7,189 nucleotides of DNA from Planctomycetota bacterium (GCA_016200125.1 JACQFK010000503.1:1-7189); one strand, 5' to 3'. Shown: positions 1-6,940, numbered from the stretch's first letter. A program made the numbers and translations. Notes: generated by a model from the sequence alone, not told the origin.

Positions 1-47
1 AGCCCAGGCGCCGCCAGCAGGAGCGCCCCGATGATTGCAATTCGCAT
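1..47 (-). CDS. 5' end of an exported protein, truncated by the window edge
   Basis: Read leftward, ATG at 47-45 opens a frame that stays open to the window edge and encodes MRIAIIGALLLAAPG. This is a short basic start followed by a hydrophobic stretch ending in small residues, the form of a Sec signal peptide. A purine-rich AAAGGGG lies just upstream, ending four bases before the ATG, and an extended -10 hexamer lies about 33 bases upstream. The mature protein is outside the window, so no family or function can be given. The gene is divergent from the HEAT-repeat gene. The alternative is a chance frame, but signal peptide, ribosome site and promoter agree with each other. Confidence 0.6.
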   Translation of the reverse strand, partial: MRIAIIGALLLAAPG

Positions 48-79
48 GGGACCCCTTTCGCCTGTGAGCAGCGTGGCCG

Positions 80-88
80 ATTCTACCA
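80..88 (-). promoter_or_regulatory. extended -10 promoter element for the leftward gene at 47
   Basis: On the minus strand the sequence reads TGGTAGAAT, an extended -10 (TG-N-TAGAAT, five of six matches to TATAAT). It would start transcription near position 73 and give a leader of about 26 bases before the ATG at 47. No good -35 hexamer is visible, which is common for extended -10 promoters. This is inferred from sequence only. Confidence 0.4.
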
Positions 89-356
89 TGATAAAACCTG
101 AGAACGGCAGAATTGGTCCTGGGCCTGACTCGATCTCATCTCGTAGGAACGAAGGATGCAGCCCCGAGGGATCCCGGCGCCAAGAGACCGCTGTGGTCAA
201 GACGCCAGGGCCGCAAGGTCAGGGGGGTCCTGTCCTCCGTGGCCGCCGGCCAAAGCGGCGAGGAAGGATCGGTTCCCCCCCCCATCCCCCGAACTGGAGC
301 GTCGTGGCGCAAACCGGGGGGATCGGCTATTCTCTGGAGTGGCCTGACCCCTTGAG
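89..356. other. GC-rich non-coding leader upstream of the HEAT-repeat gene
   Basis: About 270 bases carry no gene I can support. Short open frames cross it on both strands, but they have no ribosome site and a composition unlike the real genes. It contains a run of nine C (275-283), two runs of six G, and several short inverted repeats: GACC/GGTC (186-189 with 195-198), TGGCCG/CGGCCA (240-252), and the alternative stem GCCGC/GCGGC (242-246 with 255-259). The last two stems cannot form together. I compared it by eye with common riboswitch cores (c-di-GMP, cobalamin, guanidine, glycine) and recognised none. A weak TATTCT at 328-333, 24 bases before the HEAT start, could be a -10 element, but no -35 accompanies it. 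Confidence 0.4.
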
Positions 357-1781
357 ATGAAGACGCTCGCCGCGCTCGCACTCCTGGGACTTCTGCCGCC
401 TTACATCGACGGCGGAGGGGGGCAGATCACCCTTCCCGAGATCATCCTGGAGTTCCACACCGTGACCCTCGTTGAGGCCGAGAAGGCCGACCCCGCCCGC
501 GGAGCTTGCAGGTTCCGGATCGTCCGGCCGCTCAAGGGCAAGCTGCCCGCACGGGACATCAAGCTTCAGATCTCCTGGGAAGGCGCGGCTCCGGCGGCCC
601 TCAAGAACCTCAAGCCGGGCCAGCCCGCCGTGTTCTTCACCCAGTGCTACGACAAGCGGAGTCTGATCTTCATCGATGGCCTCTGGGCCTGGACCCAGCC
701 CGCGCAGGACGGCTGGGAGAACGGCGGCGTGCGGCAGGACTTCGAACACGTCTTCGTCGGGAAGTCCGCCGAACTCGCCGACGCCGTGACGAAGCTGCTT
801 CGCGGGAATGAGGTCGTCGCCCGCTGCCTGCGCCAGGGGAAGTCCTCCGAAATGCAGTGGGTGCGCTACAGCCTGAAGACGCCCAACGACAAGGTCCTGG
901 CGCGCGATCCTTCCGCCCCGCCCGCGCGGAACCGCCCCCTCGCGGCGTGGGTCGCCGAGCTCGAGGATCCCAAGCCCCCTGTCCGAGTGCAGGCGGGACT
1001 CGCCCTGGCGGAGATCGGTCCCGCCGCGCGGGAGGCCGAAGCCGGAATCGTCAAGGCACTCAAGGACAAGGATGCCGAAGTCCGCCATGCCGCGATCCTC
1101 GCGCTCGGCTCGATCGGCGCCGAAGGGACCGGCGCGATCGACGGTCTCGCCCAGGCGCTCTTCGACGAAAACTGGTTCGTGCGATTCAGCGCGGCCCAGG
1201 CCCTTCAGAAGTTCGGTCCCGGCGCGAAGGCCGCGGCCCCCGCGCTCGTCCGGGCGCTGCAGCCCGTCGACGGCGTCAAGGACTTCAGGCCCATCCGCTG
1301 CGGCGCCGCCATGGTGGCGCTGTCCAGGATCGATCCGGCCGCGAAGGAATTGGAAGGGGCGATGGCCCTCGTCGTCCAGAAACTGCTGAACTACGAAGGC
1401 GATGGGAGCGACGGCGCGCGCGCCATCGGCGCCGAGATGCTGGGAGACTGCGGTCCCGTAGCGGCCTCGGCCCTGCCGGCGCTGCTGAAGCGGCTGAAGG
1501 ACGAGGAAGGGGACGTGCGGGTGAAGGCGGCGGAAGCCCTGATCAAGATCGCCCCCGAGAAACACGGCGGGACCGCGCTCGCCGGCCTGGCCGGCGGCCT
1601 GAAGGACCCGGACCTGCTCGTGCGGGTCCTCGCGGCCGAGGTCCTGGGAAGACTCGGCCCCCGGGCCAAGGAGGCGGCGGCCGCCCTCGCCGCCGCCATC
1701 CAGGATCCCGAGCCGGAGGTCCGCCAGGCCGCACGGGAGGCGCTCAAGAAAGTCGACCCCTACAAGGCCGGGACCCGCTGA
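357..1781 (+). CDS. exported HEAT-repeat (PBS-lyase-type) protein
   Basis: The product is 474 residues. An in-frame TGA at 345-347 makes ATG 357 the first usable start, and no Shine-Dalgarno sequence is visible. Residues 1-15 (MKTLAALALLGLLPP) look like a signal peptide without a clear cleavage site. Residues about 25-190 form a non-repeat domain (LKGK at 59-62, LKPGQPAVFF at 85-94, ELADAVTKLLRGNEVV at 139-154). From memory this resembles a domain that planctomycetes place before HEAT repeats. Residues about 195-468 hold roughly eight HEAT repeats with the D-x-x-VR-x-x-AA-x-AL-x-x-IG pattern, for example at 238-254, 271-287, 385-399 and 417-434. HEAT arrays form alpha-solenoids that bind proteins. 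The partner is unknown and no catalytic residues are seen. The Cip1-like gene follows after 95 bases on the same strand and may share its transcript. Confidence 0.88.
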   Translation: MKTLAALALLGLLPPYIDGGGGQITLPEIILEFHTVTLVEAEKADPARGACRFRIVRPLKGKLPARDIKLQISWEGAAPAALKNLKPGQPAVFFTQCYDKRSLIFIDGLWAWTQPAQDGWENGGVRQDFEHVFVGKSAELADAVTKLLRGNEVVARCLRQGKSSEMQWVRYSLKTPNDKVLARDPSAPPARNRPLAAWVAELEDPKPPVRVQAGLALAEIGPAAREAEAGIVKALKDKDAEVRHAAILALGSIGAEGTGAIDGLAQALFDENWFVRFSAAQALQKFGPGAKAAAPALVRALQPVDGVKDFRPIRCGAAMVALSRIDPAAKELEGAMALVVQKLLNYEGDGSDGARAIGAEMLGDCGPVAASALPALLKRLKDEEGDVRVKAAEALIKIAPEKHGGTALAGLAGGLKDPDLLVRVLAAEVLGRLGPRAKEAAAALAAAIQDPEPEVRQAAREALKKVDPYKAGTR

Positions 1782-1876
1782 GCCGCCCCCCCCGCCGCGG
1801 TACGGGAAATGTCGGAAGTTTGCGTTGGAAGACGCGTCTCGGGGTTAACTACGGGAGGACCTTCGGGGGACTTCGG

Positions 1877-2719
1877 ATGACGACTTCGACCGGCTCCGTC
1901 ACGCGCGCCCTGCTCGCCCTGGCGCTCGCCGTCTCCTTCGCGCAGGCGTCGCCCCAGGCCAAGGACGAAAAATCCCAGGCCGACGATCCGCCCCTCGGCA
2001 AGGGCAAGTTCCTCATCTACGAGGACTTCGAGGCCGCCGGCGTGGGCCAGATCCCCAAGGGATACCAGAAGACCGGCGCCGTCGCGGTCGTCGACGACGT
2101 CTCCCACACGGGACTCCACTCGCTCCGCCTGGAGGCCGCCGCCAACGGCCCCCGCCGCATCACCGTGAAGGGCAACGCCGTCACGTCGCTCGGCGGCATG
2201 CACTGGGGCCGCCTCTACTTCAAGGTCCAGCTTCCCGCGCCGGAGGCGGCCACGGGCGTCATCCACTCCACCCTCGCGGCCTTCTCCGCCAAAAGTCCCA
2301 CGCCCTCCAAGGACGGCATCGAGGTCCGCGTCCTCGACACGGTCATGGGCCAGAAGGGCATGTACCAGTACATCTACAACGTCCAGCCCAGCGGCCGCGC
2401 CGAGTTCGGCAAGGGCAGCAGCTACAAGTACAAGTACACGGACGAGTGGACGCTGGCCGAGTGGTACGTCGACTACGCCACCCAGACCTACCGGCTCTTC
2501 ATCAACGGCGAGGAAGTGAAGGAGTGCTCGTTCAGCAAGGGAGCGGGCAACTACAAGGACGCCGAAATCCCCGAGGTCTTCGAGAGCCTGTCCTTCGGCT
2601 GGAACAACTACCAGCAGGCCGGGAAAGGCTTCGTCGCCTGGATCGACGACATCGCCCTCGCCAAGGACCGCATCGGCAACCTGGGGCTCCCCAAGCCGCG
2701 GCCCGGCAAGAAGACCTGA
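1877..2719 (+). CDS. secreted jelly-roll protein resembling Cip1
   Basis: The product is 280 residues. A hydrophobic stretch (residues 11-22) followed by AQA at 22-24 gives a signal peptide cut before Ser25. The ATG is preceded by GGGGGA at 1865-1870, six bases away. A second purine block, GGGAGG at 1853-1858, is too far to serve this ATG. The mature part is rich in aromatic residues and beta-prone: YEDFE at 48-52, HWGRLYFKVQLP at 109-120, YNVQP at 167-171, GWNNYQ at 241-246 and AWIDDIAL at 254-261. This order recalls Cip1, the cellulase-co-induced jelly-roll protein of Trichoderma reesei that has bacterial homologues, and more loosely polysaccharide-lyase-like or LamG sandwiches. The match is from memory. 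A role in binding or processing extracellular polysaccharide is inference, and Cip1's own activity is not well settled. The single Cys217 rules out an internal disulfide. Confidence 0.8.
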   Translation: MTTSTGSVTRALLALALAVSFAQASPQAKDEKSQADDPPLGKGKFLIYEDFEAAGVGQIPKGYQKTGAVAVVDDVSHTGLHSLRLEAAANGPRRITVKGNAVTSLGGMHWGRLYFKVQLPAPEAATGVIHSTLAAFSAKSPTPSKDGIEVRVLDTVMGQKGMYQYIYNVQPSGRAEFGKGSSYKYKYTDEWTLAEWYVDYATQTYRLFINGEEVKECSFSKGAGNYKDAEIPEVFESLSFGWNNYQQAGKGFVAWIDDIALAKDRIGNLGLPKPRPGKKT

Positions 2720-2722
2720 TCA
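2717..2722. other. back-to-back convergent stop codons (TGATCA)
   Basis: The rightward Cip1-like gene ends TGA at 2717-2719 and the leftward beta-propeller gene ends on the complement of TCA at 2720-2722. The two reading frames meet with no base between them and form a six-base palindrome. No terminator hairpin can fit outside coding sequence, so transcripts must run into the opposite gene or end inside it. Confidence 0.9.
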
Positions 2723-3940
2723 CTTCGCGCGGAGGTCGTAGCAGTAGAGCGTCTCGTGGTAGCGCAGGTAGAGGCGCCCGTCGCAGATCACCGGATGCGC
2801 CCAGGCATCCTTCCGCACGTCGTCCGGCAGCGCAAAGCGCCCCGCGGGCTCGAAGCCCGGCTTGAAGAGCGCCATCTCGCCCCGCTCGCTGAAGCAGTAG
2901 AGGCGCCCGTCGGCGGCGATCAGCGAGCCGCTCGCGAAGTCCTTCATCGAGTGCGCCGGCCTCCCCGTGGCCGGGTCGATGCCCGCCCAGCCCTTGAAGC
3001 CCTCGTAGCCGGCGCCGTAGATCGTCCCCTCGAAGAGCACCGCGCCGCCCTGGACCGTGTCGAGCTTGTTGTCCCAGAGAACCTCCGCGTCCGCGGCGCC
3101 GATCCGGTAGCGCGTGCCGCCGTTCTTCCCCGGCGTGGTGATGAAGACGCCGTCGCCGCAGAAGACCGGCGTGAAGCAGAGCGCGATGTATTCCGACGGC
3201 CGCGGCCGCTTCCAGAGGAGGCGGCCCGTGTCGGCGTCCACGCCGAATACCTGGCGCGACGAGTAGTTCACGAGGTGGCGCCGGCCCCCGAGCTCGAAGA
3301 GGATCGGCGAGGCGTAGCCCGCGTCGTTCTTCTCGATCGGCTCGCTCGACCAGACCGTCGCGCCCGTCTTCTTGTCGAGCGCCGCCATCGCGGCCTTCCT
3401 CCCGCCGGGCGTCACGATCAGCCGCGGGCCGTCGACGAGCAGGCACTCGGCGAGGCCCCAGAGGATCAGGGTCCCTTCGAAGCGCTGGAGCACGTCGACG
3501 GCCCACTGCTCGCGGCCCGTGGCGGCGTCCAGGCAGGCGGCGCGGCCCTGCGAGTTGAGGTGATAGATCCGTCCGTCGTCGAAGGCGCAGGAGCCGCGCG
3601 CGCCCGGGTACTGGCCCGTCCAGGCCTTCCCGTTCACGGCCTTCCACTTCGGCTTGCCGTCCAGGTCGAGCGCGAAGACGTGGAGCTCCTCGCCGACGTC
3701 GCCCGTGAGGTAGATCGAACCGCCCGTCACGATCGGCGACGACCATCCGCGGCCCAGATCGCCGGACTTCCAGAGGAGCTTCGGTCCGCCCTCGGGCCAG
3801 GCCTGCAGGAGCCCCTTCTCGTCGCTGACGCCGTCGCGCCGCGGCCCGCGCCACTGCGGCCAGCCCGGCTCCTTCGAGGGGATCAGCCTCCCCTCCGGGG
3901 CCGCCTGGGTCAGGAGCGCGAGCAGCAGGGCGAGGCTCAC
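2720..3940 (-). CDS. secreted PQQ-like (BamB-type) beta-propeller protein
   Basis: The product is 406 residues with a GTG start at 3940-3938. GAGAGG at 3949-3954 lies eight bases upstream, and the frame begins with a signal-peptide-like MSLALLLALLTQA. The mature protein opens with WPQWRGPRRDGVS (27-39), the signature of the secreted PQQ-like propellers expanded in Planctomycetota. Blade motifs of the D-x-x-TG-x-x-x-W type follow at about 91-99, 137-146, 188-197, 234-243 and 321-327. This fits a seven- or eight-bladed propeller filling the whole chain. No c-type haem motif (CxxCH) and no separate dehydrogenase segment are present, so true PQQ alcohol dehydrogenase activity is unlikely. A scaffold or binding role outside the cytoplasm is inferred. 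It is divergent from the lipoprotein gene across 66 bases and convergent with the Cip1-like gene. Confidence 0.9.
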   Translation of the reverse strand: MSLALLLALLTQAAPEGRLIPSKEPGWPQWRGPRRDGVSDEKGLLQAWPEGGPKLLWKSGDLGRGWSSPIVTGGSIYLTGDVGEELHVFALDLDGKPKWKAVNGKAWTGQYPGARGSCAFDDGRIYHLNSQGRAACLDAATGREQWAVDVLQRFEGTLILWGLAECLLVDGPRLIVTPGGRKAAMAALDKKTGATVWSSEPIEKNDAGYASPILFELGGRRHLVNYSSRQVFGVDADTGRLLWKRPRPSEYIALCFTPVFCGDGVFITTPGKNGGTRYRIGAADAEVLWDNKLDTVQGGAVLFEGTIYGAGYEGFKGWAGIDPATGRPAHSMKDFASGSLIAADGRLYCFSERGEMALFKPGFEPAGRFALPDDVRKDAWAHPVICDGRLYLRYHETLYCYDLRAK

Positions 3941-3948
3941 GCCGACAT
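3937..3948 (-). other. four-codon minimal frame overlapping the beta-propeller start
   Basis: Between the ribosome site and the GTG start of the beta-propeller gene, the minus strand reads ATG TCG GCG TGA. This tiny frame ends with its TGA overlapping the GTG (GTGA), the overlap typical of translational coupling. The ATG sits only one base past the GAGAGG, too close for efficient initiation, so it may be chance. If used, it would feed ribosomes to the GTG. Confidence 0.25.
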
Positions 3949-3951
3949 CCT

Positions 3952-3966
3952 CTCACCTCGGGTGAG
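3952..3966. repeat. short inverted repeat in the divergent promoter region
   Basis: CTCACC (3952-3957) and GGTGAG (3961-3966) are perfect six-base arms around a three-base loop. In the leftward transcript this hairpin covers part of the GAGAGG ribosome site of the beta-propeller gene, so it could dampen translation. It could equally be an operator between the divergent genes. The arms are short enough to be chance in GC-rich DNA. Confidence 0.35.
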
Positions 3967-3992
3967 CGCCGTCAACCGGGCGACTTCCGGGA

Positions 3993-3998
3993 TATAGT
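3993..3998 (+). promoter_or_regulatory. -10 element for the lipoprotein gene (probably leaderless)
   Basis: TATAGT matches five of six bases of TATAAT in otherwise GC-rich sequence. It places the transcription start near 4004-4007, at or just before the ATG at 4007. The -35 region 17 bases upstream (3970-3975, CGTCAA) is poor. There is no Shine-Dalgarno sequence before the ATG, which fits a leaderless message. The CGTCAA complement reads TTGACG, a good -35 for the leftward gene, but its -10 partner is weak. Confidence 0.45.
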
Positions 3999-4006
3999 TC
4001 AGACTG

Positions 4007-4702
4007 ATGAAGAACGCAATCTTCCGGAGCCTTCTGCTGGTCCTGACGGCCTGCGGCAATCCGGCCGCCGAATTCGAGCCGCAGCGCGCGGCGGTGCTGA
4101 AGAAACTCGAGGCCTTCGAGGCGATCGGTACGGAGGCCTCCGGAACCGGTCCCGTCCGGGGGCACACCCTCAGCGTCCCCGGCCCCGCCCCCTCGTTTCC
4201 CTCCGGCCCCGGGAGCGGCAACGCGGTCGTGATCTCAATGGACGATTTCGCGGACCTGACGACCTCCTCGAAGAAATCCCGCCTCGTCTCCGTCAATCCC
4301 GTCCAGCGGGTCGCCGCGTGGGCGCGGAAGAACCGGAATCCCTGGGGCAGCGATCTGGGCAACAAGGACATCGAGGCGCTGCGGAGCCAGATCCCGGCCT
4401 TCCTCCAGTTGAAGTACCTGTTGGTGGCTCGGACGCTGCATATCGTCGAGCCTCAGATCATGGGCAACGGCTTTGCGGGCGAGACCTTCAACGGCGACGC
4501 GCTCCTGTTCGACCTCGACGAGCGCAAGGGGCTCGGCGGGATTTCGTTCAAGGCGAAGAACGACCAGACCGTCACGGTCGATGATCGACAGCGGCTGGGC
4601 TGGCTGACGGGCAACCTTCAGCAGAACGCGATGGCGGCGCTGGCGGCCGAGTTCAAGCAGCGCTTCCCCGCCGCCTCGCCGCCCGCCGAGAACGCCCGCT
4701 GA
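4007..4702 (+). CDS. lipoprotein of unknown function
   Basis: The product is 231 residues. MKN is followed by a hydrophobic run and the lipobox LTAC with Cys16, so it should be cleaved by signal peptidase II and anchored in a membrane by acylated Cys16. Residues about 17-45 look helical. Residues 46-72 are rich in Gly, Pro and Ser and probably a flexible linker. The folded part runs from about 73 to 218, with helical segments at 96-108 and 120-143 and a beta-rich section around FNGDALLFDLDERKGLGG (161-178). The C-terminal tail (221-231) is rich in Ala and Pro. I do not recognise a family and see no catalytic motif. It has no ribosome site and lies just downstream of a -10 element. It meets the ATPase gene end to end. 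Confidence 0.82.
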   Translation: MKNAIFRSLLLVLTACGNPAAEFEPQRAAVLKKLEAFEAIGTEASGTGPVRGHTLSVPGPAPSFPSGPGSGNAVVISMDDFADLTTSSKKSRLVSVNPVQRVAAWARKNRNPWGSDLGNKDIEALRSQIPAFLQLKYLLVARTLHIVEPQIMGNGFAGETFNGDALLFDLDERKGLGGISFKAKNDQTVTVDDRQRLGWLTGNLQQNAMAALAAEFKQRFPAASPPAENAR

Positions 4703-4705
4703 TCA
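4700..4705. other. second back-to-back convergent stop pair (TGATCA)
   Basis: The lipoprotein gene ends TGA at 4700-4702 and the leftward ATPase gene ends on the complement of TCA at 4703-4705. This is the same zero-gap TGATCA junction seen at 2717-2722, and again it leaves no room for an intergenic terminator. Confidence 0.9.
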
Positions 4706-6940
4706 GAGATTCTCCTCCAGCGTGATCGACATGACTTCCTTCAGGTCGGTCTTGCCCTTCAGGATCTTGCGGATGCCGTCCTGCTTCAGGGTCAGCATGC
4801 ACGCCTCGCGCGCCGCCTTGAGGATCCCGTCCGCCTGGGCCTTCTGCTGGACGAGCTTGCGGACCGGCGGCGTCACGACGAGCAGCTCGTGGATCCCCAC
4901 GCGGCCCCGGTAGCCGGTGTTGAAGCAGGCCTCGCAGCCCTTCCCGCGGGACAGCGTCACCCGCTTGCGGTCCGCCTTCAGCGCGTCGAAGCGCGCGTTG
5001 TCCCCGAACTGCGTCTTCAGCTCCTGGAACTCCTCCGACGAGGGGACGGCGGACTCCGCGCACTTGTCGCAGATGCGCCGCACCAGGCGCTGGGCCAGCA
5101 CGCCCAGCAGGCTGCTTCCGAAGGTGAAGGAATCGAGCCCCATCTCGAGGAGCCGCGTCACCGTCTCGGGCGCGCTGTTGGTGTGGAGCGTCGACATCAC
5201 GAGGTGACCCGTGAGCGAGGCCTCCACCGCCGCGTCCGCCGTCTCGCGGTCGCGGATCTCGCCGATCATCACGACGTCCGGATCGCAGCGCAGGAAGGCG
5301 CGCAGGGCGCGGTCGAAGGTCAGGCCGATCTGCGCGTGCATCTGGACCTGGCGGATGCCCTCCTGCGTGATCTCGATCGGGTCCTCCGCGGTCCAGACCT
5401 TCACGGCCGGACCCTTCACGTGGGCGAGCGCCGCGTGGAGCGTCGTCGTCTTGCCCGAGCCCGTGGGCCCCACGCAGAGCACGATGCCGTGCGGCTGCTC
5501 GATCACCTTGCGGAAGCGCTCCAGGTGCTCCGGCTCCATCCCGATCTGGTCGAGCGTCAGCACCTGGTATTCCGGCAGGAGGCGCAGGACGACGTCCTCG
5601 TAGCCGCCGTGGGTCGGCATGATCGCCACGCGCAGGTCGGTCTTCCGACCCCGCTTGTCCTTGAGGCGGATCTTGCCGTCCTGGGGCAGCCGGTGCTCCG
5701 CGATGTTGAGCTGCGCCATGATCTTCAGGCGCGACACGACCGGACGGGCGCAGGCCTCCTGGACCTGCAGGTAGTCGTGGCAGATGCCGTCGACCCGGAA
5801 GCGGATGAAGAGGCCGCCCGTCGGCGTCGTCTCCAGATGGATGTCGGAGGCGCCGCGGTCGACGGCCGCCTGGATCGTGTCGTTTACGAGCCGGATGGTC
5901 CTGGAATCGATCGTCTGGCTCTGGTTCTGGGCGAGGTCGAAGCCCGATTCCTCCAGGGCGAGGGGCTCCCACTCGGCATCTTCGGCGGCCTTCGCCCCCT
6001 TCTCGGGCGCCGGCGCCGCCGCGGCGGGGGCCACGAGCTTGTCGAGGGCGGCGAGGATGTCCTCGCGGACGGCGACGATGAGCGACAGCCGCTCCGTGCC
6101 GAGCTGGCGGGAGATGTCGTCGATCAGCGTGAGGTTGTGGGGATTGACGACGATGACCTCGACCTGGTCGCCCTTCCATCCCAGGGGGAGGACCGCGTGG
6201 GCGCGGAGGAACTCCGGCGAGAACTTACGGAGCAGGTCCGGCGCCACCGGCCGGTCGCCGGGCGACGGCGAGAACGGAACTTCGAAATGCTCCGCGAGGC
6301 TGCGGCCCAGGGCGACCTTGTCGACGCCGGCACGCACGAGGAGGATGTGTTCGAGGGAGCGGTTCTCCTTTGCCGCCTGCTCGCGCGCCTTGCGGAGGCC
6401 GTCGCGCGTCACGAGGCCGCTCTCGATCAGGTAGTCGTAGGGCGTGGCGCGGACCGATTCGGCCATGATCTCCTGGAGCCGCTTCCCCGAGAGGAGCACC
6501 AGCTCGTTGAAGATCTTCAGCCGATCCTCGTCGATCACGGCGTCCTTGGTGCCGTGCGTCAGTTCCATGACGCCGGCGAGGTCGCCGGAGACGACCACGG
6601 GGACCGCGACGACGTAGCGCTTCACGCCGAGCGTGGGGTCCCGTTTCCAGGCGAAAGAGGTCTTGCGGGTCATCGCGGCGTAGCCCACGACGCTCGAGGG
6701 GTCGAGGGCCACGCGCGTCTCGCGCACCCGCTTGCCGTCCGGCACGCGGGTGTAGAGCTCGTCGGTCAGCGGATCGCGGAGGAAGAAGCGGATGCCGCCG
6801 GCGCCGAGGAGCGCGGCCATCTCCGCGGGAATCTTGTGGTAGAGGTCCTCGATCGCGGCGCTCTTGAGCGAGGCCGAGATCTTCCTGCGGCCGGCGTCCA
6901 GCTGCGAACGGGTGATCGCCAGCCCCGATCTGGTGGCCAT
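4703..6940 (-). CDS. GspE/PilB-family secretion or pilus assembly ATPase with N-terminal GAF domain
   Basis: The product is 745 residues from ATG 6940, chosen because AAGGAGGG lies three bases upstream. An in-frame start at 6985 lies inside the palindrome and has no ribosome site. Residues about 20-160 look like a GAF sensor domain. Residues about 165-303 are a MshEN/T2SSE N-domain, but the RLG residues used to bind c-di-GMP are replaced in both half-repeats (around 167-176 and 195-204). Residues 304-325 are an Ala/Glu-rich linker. The ATPase follows: GASDIHLE at 363-370, FRVDG at 381-385, Walker A GPTGSGKT at 491-498, Walker B DPDVVMIGEIRD at 553-564, His box TGHLVMSTLHTN at 577-588, and zinc cysteines 624, 627, 669 and 672. 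The cysteines mark the assembly-ATPase group and not PilT. It would power pseudopilus or pilus extension at the inner membrane. Choosing between gspE and pilB is not possible without neighbours. Confidence 0.95.
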   Translation of the reverse strand: MATRSGLAITRSQLDAGRRKISASLKSAAIEDLYHKIPAEMAALLGAGGIRFFLRDPLTDELYTRVPDGKRVRETRVALDPSSVVGYAAMTRKTSFAWKRDPTLGVKRYVVAVPVVVSGDLAGVMELTHGTKDAVIDEDRLKIFNELVLLSGKRLQEIMAESVRATPYDYLIESGLVTRDGLRKAREQAAKENRSLEHILLVRAGVDKVALGRSLAEHFEVPFSPSPGDRPVAPDLLRKFSPEFLRAHAVLPLGWKGDQVEVIVVNPHNLTLIDDISRQLGTERLSLIVAVREDILAALDKLVAPAAAAPAPEKGAKAAEDAEWEPLALEESGFDLAQNQSQTIDSRTIRLVNDTIQAAVDRGASDIHLETTPTGGLFIRFRVDGICHDYLQVQEACARPVVSRLKIMAQLNIAEHRLPQDGKIRLKDKRGRKTDLRVAIMPTHGGYEDVVLRLLPEYQVLTLDQIGMEPEHLERFRKVIEQPHGIVLCVGPTGSGKTTTLHAALAHVKGPAVKVWTAEDPIEITQEGIRQVQMHAQIGLTFDRALRAFLRCDPDVVMIGEIRDRETADAAVEASLTGHLVMSTLHTNSAPETVTRLLEMGLDSFTFGSSLLGVLAQRLVRRICDKCAESAVPSSEEFQELKTQFGDNARFDALKADRKRVTLSRGKGCEACFNTGYRGRVGIHELLVVTPPVRKLVQQKAQADGILKAAREACMLTLKQDGIRKILKGKTDLKEVMSITLEENL

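Noticed and set aside
48..356. tRNA gene or known riboswitch in the left non-coding stretch
   Set aside because: I found no cloverleaf arms and no T-loop GTTCRA motif, and no riboswitch core that I could recognise.
327..1565. A 412-codon minus-strand frame across the HEAT-repeat gene
   Set aside because: Its apparent repeats are the HEAT repeats read backwards; no ribosome site and no recognisable domain.
1820..1850. Promoter between the HEAT and Cip1-like genes (TTGCGT and TTAACT)
   Set aside because: The spacer is 19 bases and the -10 matches only three of six bases; readthrough from the HEAT gene is simpler.
857..1876. Upstream extension of the Cip1-like frame through the HEAT gene
   Set aside because: The extension is Arg/Gly-rich out-of-frame HEAT sequence. 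A signal peptide and a ribosome site mark ATG 1877 as the real start.
2756..3997. A 413-codon plus-strand frame across the beta-propeller gene
   Set aside because: Antisense shadow with low-complexity Arg/Ala/Glu composition, while the leftward frame has a signal peptide and propeller motifs.
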